NCBI GenBank assembly: GCA_963920705.1
Contig: OY987226.1
Span: forward strand, 19,439,600-19,503,599
Origin: Odiellus spinosus
Lineage: Eukaryota; Arthropoda; Arachnida; Opiliones; Phalangiidae
Direction: 5' to 3'
Length of the DNA stretch: 64,000 bases
Part shown: positions 12,314 through 24,200 of the stretch, piece by piece
Numbering within the stretch: the stretch's first letter is position 1
How the letters are laid out: every line of letters starts with the position of its first letter
The notes under the pieces: model-generated
The model's database searches: none
What the model saw: the letters and a program-made list of their open reading frames with translations, nothing else
Told to the model about the DNA's origin: nothing
Translations under genes and position numbers: made by a program

Positions 12314-12703
12314 AGAGAGAATACAACCTAAGAATTGATGTTTTATCGATTCCTTATCAATTAAATAGGCCTAATCCACCAATAAAAAGTTTACAAAACA
12401 AATATTAAACTAGAATTAAATTAAAAACTTACCTGGCAAATAGGCTTAGCAGGATTCATGGATACTGAATTGCCTCTGTGTAAGGTCTAGCGAGCAATGA
12501 GCGAGATCTCCACGAGACTTAAAATTGCATTCGATTGGTTGCTAGCCCTTATCAGCGAGGAAATCAGGATCTCCATGAATCCCGCTAAGTTTTAAATTTA
12601 TTTCTAGTTTAATATTTGTTATTTATTTTTTTCACTAGTGGATTAGGCCTATTTAAACAATAAGAAATTGATAAAAAATAACTTGTTAGGTTGCATTTTC
12701 CCT
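12314..12703. mobile_element. TTAA MITE family B, copy 1
   Basis: Flanked by TTAA on both sides (12310-12313 and 12704-12707). The right terminus is TTAGGTTGCATTTTCCCT and the left is its inverse with changes (AGAGAGAATACAACCTAA). Subterminal blocks TAAATAGGCCTAATCCAC and its inverse, and a central GGATTCATGG...CCATGAATCC pair, make it fold back. Non-coding. Confidence 0.85.
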
Positions 12704-13328
12704 TTAAAGCCTTTTGAGCCTATAAGATCCGATAATTACTCAGTAAAAAATAAAGAAAACGGGAACTGCTATTGGTAAATTAACGAACAACTTCTCGATC
12801 AATTACCAACGGTAATTCAATGAAATGGGTTGGTATTGGCTTGCCTACGATTTTAGTTATTACAGAAAATCTATAAGTAACTTAATTTATTCATAAAATT
12901 GTCATTTCAAAAATATTGTATATTGCACAATTAACTGAAGAGAGAATTTCGGGATTGTACAAAAAAAGCACAAATTTGACATTTCGGTAAAAACGTTCTT
13001 AACAAAAAACAACACTCAATTTTTAATAGAAAAATTATATATATAATATATCTAACGTACTTCTAATTTCAAATAATCTAAACAATAATTCTTAACGTAT
13101 TGTTTTGTATAAAAAACTAACTAAACACGTTTCATTTTTGTTAATTCGCAACTATTATCGGAAGTATAATTACGATACTTAGCATAATTAGCCTTTAATT
13201 AAGATTGGTTTGAATCGTACTCCCGATAGCGGCGCAATTTTTGGTTGACTATTACGATTATGGCTTGCCAAAATGACTAAAACAAATATAAATGAACAAA
13301 CAAAAAAATTCGTTTCGAGTTTATCTCC

Positions 13329-13356
13329 AAAAAAAAAAAAAAAAAAAAAAAAAAAA
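13329..13356 (+). repeat. Homopolymer run, 28 A
   Basis: An uninterrupted run of 28 A followed by GAAAAAAAATTAAA. Short AAGACTTCCCCAAGAC-like direct repeats follow at 13430-13520. It could be a retroposon tail, but no retroposon body was identified. Confidence 0.6.
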
Positions 13357-14624
13357 GAAAAAAAATTAAATGAGGCTCTCTTACGGAAAAAGTCTGATCT
13401 GAGGAGGTCCTCAAGATCACTACAAAAGTTAAAGACTTCCCCAAGACTTCTGACACAATGAAAGATTTCCCCAAGACCTCTTAAGAATACATAAGACACC
13501 CGAAAGACCTCTAAGACTAACTTTTTTGGTAAGGGCTGGCCCAAATGCCGAGTATTAAGTCGCGACAGAAAAAACGGAATGAGTATTCAAAAAGTGGCAA
13601 AGTTGTCAGTAACAATCTTGTATGAGACTTAAATTCTCATTAGAAAACTGGTTATTCTGCGAGAATTCCAAGGATGCAATTGAGTGTAAAAATTTCAGGG
13701 CTATGCAGGTTTTGTAATTGGATCATTTATAAAAGGTATGGATGTAATGGTTCCCTTTTAAGGCCCTATTTTTAATATCTAAAGTCCCTTATTGCTTTCC
13801 ATCATTTTTTAAATCATTTACTCTTTACTGATTTTAGACCATTTTTTAATACTTAAAAGTCCCTTATCAGTGTTAATTATGGAGGCAGATCAATGGCGTT
13901 CTAAACTGCGTGTAACTGCCCTTTGTTTTTAAAACTATTCAGATGCAAGAGTATCTTCGTTATAGCATTGAGACAAAAATTAACTACCAAGGATGCCAAT
14001 TTGACAAGCGTAAACGAGAGAGAGCAAAATTAGCAAAGAAAGTGCGTATTTTTCAGTAGTTAATTCCGGATTTATATTTGTTTTATTTGTTGACTTTTAA
14101 CATTTGTATTATTAGAATAAGGGACTATATTAAATAAAAAAAAAAGGTCCAAAATCATTTTTTAATGAAGGACATAAAATATATCCAATTCGTAAAAGTC
14201 ACCAATACTGATTTGACAAAATTGTTAAGCCAAAACAGATTTAGAAAAAATGTTTTTGGTTTGGTGCCACTTATATAAATTGACGACGCGACTGATCTCT
14301 TTTGTAACCCGCGTTCATACTCGAGACTTTAAAACAGTTATTAAATCCATTGAAATCAGCTTTTCAAACTCATAAAATACAATTTTTATCCCAAAATTTT
14401 ACAATTTGACCTTTCAAAAATTGTTTTTAAGTCTAGTATGATATGACAAATTAACCACGGACCGTTTATAAACCGGTATATAAATGGTCCGAGAATTAAC
14501 AAACCAAAATCAAATATCTTATTGGTATTGACACCATTTTATTTTAGTTTATGGCGCGAAAATTTTAAAACATTTTCGTGAAATCAAATTTCCACGCCAA
14601 AAAAAATTTACATCACCATCTATC

Positions 14625-14791
14625 TTAAAAGGCCCCATCTGCTCTAGAGTTTGCCCCTTTAAAATCATCTCCTCTCTGATGCACACATTCTAGCTTTGTC
14701 TGAACAATTTCATATGGTCAACGTCGTCTGATAAGCTAGACAAGAAGGCGTCTTTAAAGGGGGCTTTCAAAACCGCAAATAGTTCCTTTAA
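14625..14791 (-). mobile_element. Small TTAA element family C, copy 2
   Basis: TTAA at both ends. In inverse orientation it carries the family core (CAACGTCGTCTGATAAGCTAG) and the GGCCCCATCTGCTC end. It is 167 bp and non-coding. Confidence 0.7.
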
Positions 14792-17700
14792 GACTTTGAA
14801 ACAATTTATTTTTTCGTTTCGGAAAAGTCAAATTGAAAATTTTTGAGGTCAAATTATAAGCCGGAAAACTTGATTTGAAGTTTAAAAACAGTGATTCAAA
14901 GTCTCTACCATGAATGTTAATAATATCTGTATTAGTAAATGTCATATCGGTGGAGACCAATAACGTCACGCTTTTGGAATTTGGACCCTATATAGCTTTT
15001 AAGAAAAATATTGAAATATTTTTACTAAACATTTACTAATAGAAACTGGATAATAATTGGACATTAGGTTAATTATTTAAGACTAATAATTAACCAGCAA
15101 TTAAAAAGGGCGGAATATTAAACCAGTTTAAGTACTGGTGTAAATTATCATTCAAATTTTTTCTTTTCTTTTTTTAGAGATAAACAGCGGAAAAATAAAA
15201 TCGATTAAATTAAATTTAAACGATTTTAGAAATAAACACTTTAAGATAAAATTAATTTTAAATTAATCATGATTTTATGAGAAAAACTAAAATATATTAG
15301 TTTTAAAATTAAGTACGCCTGATTAGAATACTGAAATTAATTAATATTAATTAGGTTTAAAGTTGTTTGTCAAATTTACAAGTACCCAAATTAATTCTCC
15401 GGTAATTAATAATAATCATCAAGGTCTGAAGCCATTAAATTGGTAATAAATATCTCTAGAGTCGTTTATATTAATTTCCGTCTATTCTGGAGAGGCGTTT
15501 CTAAGGATTATCATTCTACAGTGGCGCCTTCTTATGAGAATTTGGGGGTTAATCTTAGAGCGTAGAGATCGAACACGTAAAATTCAATATAGATTGCGCT
15601 CACGTCAGAATGTGCACCAGCCTCTTATACAAAAGGGTTCAGGTACTCTTTCTGGCCAGGAACAATTAACCGAGCACCTTGTTTCTAAGTGGTAGTGGGG
15701 TGTGGTAGTAGATGCCAAAAAATTCACTAACACAGTTTGTTCGTGACTGAAAAATCGTCAGTTAAGGTGCAGGGTGACCAGGGAAATGTCTCCAAAAATT
15801 GATAGGAAATTTAAAGACGAATTATAGGAGAATACAGGATAAATATTAGCGAGATTATAGGATAGGGTGAACTCAAGGGATAATTAATTAATAACGCAAC
15901 TTATAGTTCAACAAACGCAGGATTACTTTTAAAGAGAAATTTTTGCCTTGGATTATTATTTTTCCATACGTGTTGCAATTATTTTCCAGTATGTTTTGTA
16001 TTTATTTCTGGAAAGGTTCAATCGATACCACTTTAGTTTGCCCAACTTATTTTTGGAAACATTAGTTATGTAGGAAATTTTATTAGGTTTTATTCCATTG
16101 ATCTGGAGGTAAATTAAAAAGAGTCTACTGTGGTTCCAACAGAACCAAGTAAATATAAATGAAAATTTAGACGAATAGTTTAAATAACAGGAATTTTTAG
16201 GAAGGCATTAGAAAAAAAAGGAAATAAAGGAAGTCTGGTCACCCTGAAGGTGAAGGTGTTATTTTTATGTATTTTTTCAATAACGATAACCCTTTAGCGG
16301 ACGATGTTTCTGTCGTGTATGGAGTTGAGCCTCATTGTTATAAAAAATTTGTTCCACTTTTAACTTATAATATCCTAAAAATTCGCAGTCGTTTTGCGGA
16401 TTTAAATAGAGTAAATCTAGAATTTTTTTTACCAACTTAAATGTCTAAACTACGCGTTAAGTTTTAAGTCTTGATGGGCATTTGGCGAGGGGGTCAAAAA
16501 TACTTTTTCTATTATTATAATATCTATATAATACGGTGTAGGTGGGCGACGGCCGCTTTTTTGACGCAAAGTATCTTGGAACAAAATCAAAAAATAGTAT
16601 ATTTTCTTTGGCGTCGAAGGTATTGCGATCGCGGTCTCTGCTTTGTGCAAGGGATTATTTTTCTGTTCTTTGATAAGTAAAATATATCACACCGGTAATT
16701 TTTTTTCATGTTCAAAGTGTTTTGCGTGAACTGGCGTTAAATCTAATTTATGGACTTTTTTCGCGACGCGATATTTTTTATAAGTTTTTTTGATCCAAAC
16801 ATTTTCTCCCAAAGTTATTGTTGAACTAGTTTTCATTTGGTTGTAAAATTCTTTAGTTTCTTACGTTTTAAGGCACTGAAAATATTATTCGTCCTATTTT
16901 GACTTCGAGTTGCTAATAAACGCGCGAGAAATGAGAACTGAGGAAAACTAAGAAACAGATTTGAAAGGTGAGAGGAAGAAAAGAAGACGCGGAACGTTGC
17001 TGGCCAAAGGCGACCCTTTAACGCAGGCACGCTTGCCATCCTGGATCGGAGAAATGAAGAAGTGTTTTTTTCTAGTTACTTTGTCAAGGTGCACTAGTCG
17101 GAACGCTTCCGATTAGAATCTGTTCCGTTCAACAAACAAGAACACGTTACTTTTGAAATTATGATGATAAAGTTGGGATTGTGGAAGAATTTTGGGGGAT
17201 TTAAACATTCTGGATTTTTGTTCTTGATGAATCGTTTTCAATTTCAAAACAGGAATTTCAATTTTTTTTGCTAGGAATTTTGGACAATGATATATTTTTG
17301 ATGGATTACCTCGATATACATGGGGAAATTTAAGAGTTTCTAATCTAAGGATGGTTTTTGGTTTCCGTGGCCAAGTGAAGGTTATTTATGAATAGTGGAG
17401 TTTTTAAAGAAAGAAAAAGAAAAGAAAACCAAAAGTTCCCGATATAAAAAGCGTGCTTGACGAAAAATATTGGAAACTAAGCAAATATTCTAAACTGGAT
17501 TCACGTGCAAAGAGAAAGAGTGACCGATACCTTTGCGCAACATTTTTTCTCTCCAGCCGCGCAATATTTGGGACGGTCCTTTAATAGAAATCTTCAACCA
17601 GGTAGCAAAAAGGAAGAGACAACGGAAAAAGCGTAGGGAAAGTGGGAAGAAAGGGGTTGCAGTGGAATTCAACCGTTAGCCACGTATCATTTGAAAAGGA

Positions 17701-18279
17701 TTAGAATTTGAACTAATAATTTTATCCGCTCATTCCCACAATTCCATTTATGCGCAAAAATAATAGTTTTACTTGAGAGGAATTCATGTAGCCACGACAG
17801 TTTGGCCTGAACTGCTGGTCTAATCATAATTAAAAAAATAGGCCAAAATATTTGCCATAGAGTCCTTTTTCTGCCCATTTTGGAAATCCTCGCCCATTTG
17901 GGAAATCTACTTATGCCTGACCTTTGTGCTATTTTGGATATCCCTGAATTTCCATGGATATACAGGTTGTGTACGAACCAGGTAGGTACAAAATTTCGGA
18001 TCTAAATAGCCTTTTTGGGTATAAACAACGAGGGTCAGTGAGGCTCAAACATTATAGGCCCAACCGTAATTTGAAGAATATATAAATTAAGGTATTATTT
18101 GACCAAATAGTCACGAAGTCTCCAAAAGGTTTTTGGTGAAAACCTTCAAAAATGGTTCCCAAGCTACTAGAATACTTAAAAATATCCTCCTATCCCTGCC
18201 CATGATGGGGCCATTGTAGCTATTTCACGCGCAAGTTTTTTCCAAAACTAAAAATCGTACGGAGTTTTGGAAGCAAGAG
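14792..18279. other. Gene-free stretch between family C copy 2 and the GnT-IV gene 3' end
   Basis: AT-rich. Nothing coding was recognised. It might contain the 3' UTR, or an alternative last exon, of the GnT-IV gene. Confidence 0.4.
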
Positions 18280-21200
18280 TTAGAAACCTTTAAGATTAAT
18301 AATTAATATTTTACAAAGGATAAAGGTCGCTATCTGTCGATGATTGGAATAAAAAAAAAATTTCGTCAAACTAACCTCGCTCAAAATGGCCCAATGGTCG
18401 CTGTTGCTGCGAATAAATAGCCTGATGGAGTTGATTGGTCCCAATTGCGGGGGAAGAGCACCTTCCGCCAAACCCGTCTGCTCCTTGAACCAGCCCACCA
18501 CGTAATAACCGTCAGCCGTCCGATTAAAGTCCACCGGCGTCTTCGGAGGAGAGACAGGCAAGACTTCCACTGACGTGTTCACGTACTTGTCTTCTGGGTG
18601 TTCCGCGTTACCACTACGGAAACGATAACTACCAAACAAATAGGAAAATACTGAGTTAAGACGTTAAAACTGGATCTAAGGAGAAAATGTGGCAGCCAGC
18701 AACGAGTCAAGTATAAAATTCATTTATACAGTAAAATCTTGTTATAACAAAACTGGTTTTGAATTCTTCATTGCCAAAAGTACAGTAGGGTAAATCTTTC
18801 CCAAATCGCCCAATTTTGGAAAATCTTCCCACGGCACCGATTTCGATTTTGTTTAAATTTTAACCACTTGAAATATAGACCTTTTGAGTGGGAAAGCCAA
18901 GTTTTTAGCTCAAAACATTTAGTATTTTGAAAGATACAATTTTTTGAAAAAACCTTGTAGAGAGTCGACTAGTTATAACTCCAAAATTGTGGCGACTTTG
19001 AGCGTAGATATCTAAAGATGGGTTAAAGTGACACACTCCCAATTTTTTCTCTAGTTTATATTAGTGGTAGAGACCACTATGCACCTGCGCAAACGTTCGA
19101 ATATTGTTCCCTTTATTTTATAAAATTCGGTAAAGGCGTCGTAAAATCTCTCAAAACCGGTAAATAGAGTATCTTCAGCAGTCTCTCAACCATCGAAAAA
19201 ACATTCTGGCTTGGGAAAAAACTACCCTTATAGGGTAAAATGAACCGTAGAAGAGCGAAAAAAATGAAAAAATGCCAAGGGAATTGTACTTTCGAAGCTA
19301 AGGGGCCTCGAAGTTGGCGTTTTTTGAAAAATCTCAAAAACATGGTTCCTAATTGTAGCTTTTTTGGCAAGGTAGGACACTAAAATACAAAATAATCTTA
19401 ATATCATCTGAAAGCAGAGGTTTCAGTCTATAACATATCAAAATTTCATTTTGTGTTTCCAACTCATTCGTGTTCAAACGGTAAGAAGAAATTGTCAGAA
19501 TCTGAAGTTTAAATTAATAGTTCTTATGCATTTAACATACAGGGTGTTTCGAAAATGGTGGTAGGACCGAGCTACAGTGGGTTCTATGGGTCGTTTTAAG
19601 ACGAAAATGTTCTATGACGTTTTGTCGTATGGGGCGCCGTTTAAGACTTACGAAATGAATCATGTACGGATTAACGTACATTAATAAACGTATGCTCAAT
19701 GCTAAAATAATTTTTTTATCAAGCGCGTGCTTATATTAGCGTAATTTTTTCGCTCTTAATTCACCGGCGCTTGAAGCCCTGAAGTGCGTGTGAAATATCT
19801 GTTTCGTTTAGATACGCGCGTTTAGCGTGTAAAAATCTAGCTTAGAAGCAACCATGAAAATGAGGCTTGTAAAAACCCAGCTAAATAATTAAGCGTATTT
19901 TAACATTGTGTATATACGTTTATTAATGAACGTTAAGGGGTCATCCGCAAATGATTCATTTCGTAACTTTTAAACGGAGCCCCGTACGACAAAACGTCAT
20001 AAAACATTTTCGTCTTAAAATGACCCATAGAACCCACTGTTGCTTGGTCTTACCACCATTTTCGAAACACCCTGTATGTTCAATGCACAAGAACTATTAA
20101 TTTAAACTTCAGATTCTGTCGATTTCTTCTTAACGTTTGAACGCGAAGGAGTTAGAAACACAAAATGAAATTTTGATATGTTATAGACCGAAACCTCTGC
20201 TTTCCGATCGTATTAAAATTAATTTTTATTTTAGTGTCCTACCTGGCCAAAAAAGCTACAATTAGTAACCATGTTTTTGAGATTTTTCAAAAAACGCCAA
20301 ATTCGAGGCCCCTTAGCTTCGAAAGTACAATTCCCAGGATTTTTTTTGCATTTTTTTGTTCTCCTACGATTCATTTTACCCTATAAGAGTAGTTTTTTCC
20401 CAAGCCAGAATGTTTTTTCGATGGTTGAGAGACTGCTGAAGATACTCTATTTACCGGTTTTGCGAGATTTTACGACACCTTTTACCGAATTTTATAAAAT
20501 AAAGGGAACAATTTTCGAACGTTTGCGCAGGCGTATAGTGGTCTCTACCATTAATATAAAATAGGGAAAAAATTGGGAGTGTGTCTCTTTAACCCATCTT
20601 TAGATATCTTTGCTCAAAGTCGCCACAATTTTGGTGTTAAAACTAGTCGACTCTCTACAAGGTTTTTTCAAAAAATTGTACATTTCAAAATACTAAATTT
20701 TTTGAGCTAAAAACTTGGCTTTCCCAATTAAAAGGTCTATATTTCAAGTGGTTAAAGTTTAAACAAAATCGAAATCGGTGCTGTGGGAGCCACTGGGCGA
20801 TTTGGGAAAGATTTACCCAGTAGCTACCTACCTGAAAACGTAACATTTTGACTGCTATTTTGTTATATCCAGTTATAGTCTTAATTTTAGCTGACGAACT
20901 TTGATTATAATGAACTTTACCTTATAGGGAGCCTTTAATATGCCAAAATTAAGGTTTAAAAACAGATTTGTACTTCCTCTGACTTATTTAAATCGTCCAC
21001 CATTTTAATCCATATAGAAAAGGGGATACCTGTAGCCAATCAGATTTAAAACTGGGTAAACCTTACGTGTTTTGTTTACTCTTTTTTAGTTTTAAAAGTA
21101 CTTAAATATTTTTTTTGTTTTTTTTTTTTTTTTTTGCAATTTTAACTCTTTAAGATACTTTTTTTTCTAAATATAATATTTTAGGGTCAATAAGTACTCT

Positions 21201-24200
21201 AAAAAAAATTAAGTTATCGCATTTTACATTATATTTTCATCAGGCTCCCTTTAATTCTTGACTTTTTTAAGCCTAATTTTAGCGGACGAACTTTGGTTTT
21301 AAAGGAAAGTTAACATTTTTGTTATAAACAGTGGCCCTGACCAAATATTTCGTCGTCTGCTGTGTCATCCACAGAGACAAGACCACCAACTATGATGAAA
21401 TAACAAGAGTTCATTTCCCTCCGAGTTTCATCATAACAAGATCTTACTATATTTTTGGATTAGGCTAACTTTTGAAATTATTGGGGCATCAGTAGAATAT
21501 GGCTCTTGCTGACAATACAGTTGCATTTTCAATTTAATAGGGAATAATTAAAAAAGGTTGTTGTCTTACTTATAGACGCGCGTGGGCGGAGTGAATTTGA
21601 ATAAGATGGTGTCATTCTTCTGCGGTAAGAGCGACCAGAAGAAGACGTCCCCGTTGTAGGCCCGTTTCAGGGTGTAAAGGCGATAGGCCTTCATGGTGGT
21701 ACTGACGATAGCGGGAGGGTTCTTGTGCGGATGGAACAACTGCAGTTTGCCAAACTGTTTGTCCTTCAACTTTTGCACTTTGCCCTTGAGTGAAGAATGC
21801 GTCCCCACGTGTTGGAATAACGAAGGCTTATAGTGAAACCACAACAAATCTTTTTGCTTCTTGCATTCTTTCTAAACCATCAATCCACCGTTTCAAAAGA
21901 ATTTATTTATTTAAATGGCCTTGACCTCTTAACCTTGAATTAGATTCACCCATAGACAGGGACGGAAATAAGCAAACACTGGACATGTTGTCAGATAATT
22001 TTTCAAATGTTTCAAAATTTTCATTTCCGTCACTGCTTGTAGATATATTCGATATATAACAAATTTAGATAACTTTTTCCCTGGACTAGGCCAAGTTGAA
22101 AAAAAACGCAGGAATGACAGCTAATGGACAGCACATATTTTCTGGAGAAAATTTAAATGCGACGCACATCGATGAAAAAATAAAAGCAGTTGACTTAAAT
22201 AAAAAAATTAGCGATCCCAATTTTTCAATTTCTCACAAAAGGCTCACATGATAGATGGCGTTTTAAACATACTACCCCCATACTGCCATTCCCATGGAAT
22301 AGTTTATTTAGATTTATTATATATTTCGAATCTATATATATATGATTTCGCCCCAAATATGGTCACCTATCCTGTCGTTTGTTAGATTTTCTGGAAATAT
22401 CTCTCAGATGATGGGATAGGAAGCCATTTCAGGGGCAAAACTAAGTTTATAAAGCAATTTTGTTTACCATATCTTTATCAAATCGACAAACTTTAGTTTG
22501 AATATAATTATCTAGTAACCAATCGACGGGTTTATCATTATAGAACATCAAAAAGAAGGAAACCAGCTTTGATAAATCCACGCATTTAAATAATTTCCCT
22601 GCATTTAAAAAAAAACTCAGATTAGATCGTTATTTTCTAGACGAATTTCAGCCACGGTCAAGGGGTCCAACACTACAAGACCTGAAATACATAGTTTTCA
22701 CTAAAGGGGGTAAGTGCCGTTCTCCCCGTGTTGCCAACCACTTGTGAGTGCAGAGGGAAAGGCTAGCAGTTCAGTTTTGAAACTGATCTGTTCTGAACTG
22801 CACTCACAAGCTCCTGGCAACCTGGCAATGAAAGCAAAGCTGGGAAAGAGGGGTTGAATTTTCTTTTGCCCCTTTACTGAAAACTATGTATTTAATAAAT
22901 TTTCTGGATTTGAAATATTTGCGCGATGTATTAGAATGATGGATTTTAAATGTTCCACTATACAAGATTTTTAGTGTTGGAAACCCCTCGGCTTGTGGTC
23001 TAAGTTCAAAACTCACCGATAAAACCAAGTTGACAAAAATCGAGAATAAACCAATTTTTTTTGGCAATAACTTGTTTGTAAGCGTAAGTCTTCATGGTGG
23101 TAACGTAACCGACTTTGGACAAGACGTCGTCTTCCAGTTGCACGTAAAAGGTTCCCTTGCTGGAGGCGTACATCATGAGGTAGGCGAAATCTAGATTTTG
23201 TTTCGTTCTCCATTTGACGCGTTCCAATGGATCGCCAAGCGTTTTTTGAATCTTGTCAAATTCGGGATAAAAGTTGGAAGGAGGAGCGATAACTTCTAAT
23301 AAGCCTGATTCCAAATGTTCTTGGAACATGTTCTGAATCTCGGCTGCTTGTTTCGCCACGTAGTTCACGTCTAGTTCAGCAATGAAGACGATAATGACGG
23401 ATTCGTTACGTTCCAGAGGCGACATGTTCTCAATCAAGTTTTGCAGCGTCGACATCAAGTAGCTTTGGATTTGACGACGCACCGTCGGGATACCCAATAT
23501 CACCGTGGCTGAAATTGGAAGGCAAACGTGTAACTACTCTTAAATTCTAAAGAGAGACAACAGATTCCACAAATCAGATATAGAGTTTCAAAGAAAGCAG
23601 ACTGGAAAATATACATGAAGTTTCGTTAAAAACTTCACCAAAAACAAATATCTCGAGGGTCGAGGGGCTAGAAAACATACTGTTTCATAATCAATGAAGA
23701 ATAGAATAATCTCAAGATTTGTTATGCACTCGAATCAAAAATGTATAGTACAAAGAAGATCGTGATTTGTATTTAAATTTTTGTTCTATAAAATGAGGAA
23801 CTCCTCTCAAAATTCTTTTTTTCTGGCTAAAAACCTTATACTCGTGAAATATGCAAAGTTTTTCATGATACGCTTCACAATTTGACTTTGAATTCATAGC
23901 GCAAAGTGATATAGAGCCATTACTTTGTCTTGTAATTTACTGATCTGTAATTCTATTCTCATTCTTCAAACATTTGATAAATAGATTTCAGGAGGGCCAT
24001 CTACAAAAAGTGCGTGATTATTTGTATACTCCCCTTTTCCAAAAAAAATAAAAAATCTTTCTAGAACTATCAGGTTTCAATTTCCATTCACGAAAAAACG
24101 GTTTAATATTTGTTGTTGAGTGCAATTTTGTATCATGACACTTAAAAATACAATACTCTGCAATTAAAAATATGTTTTCAACCAAGGTCCTTGAAACTGG

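Noticed and set aside
13188..13544. 118-codon minus-strand ORF with poly-Phe
   Set aside because: It is created by the 28-A homopolymer.
19113..20564. Two ORFs sharing FLRFFKKRQ and VERLLKILYLP
   Set aside because: They are the same sequence read from opposite arms of the palindrome, with no known domain.
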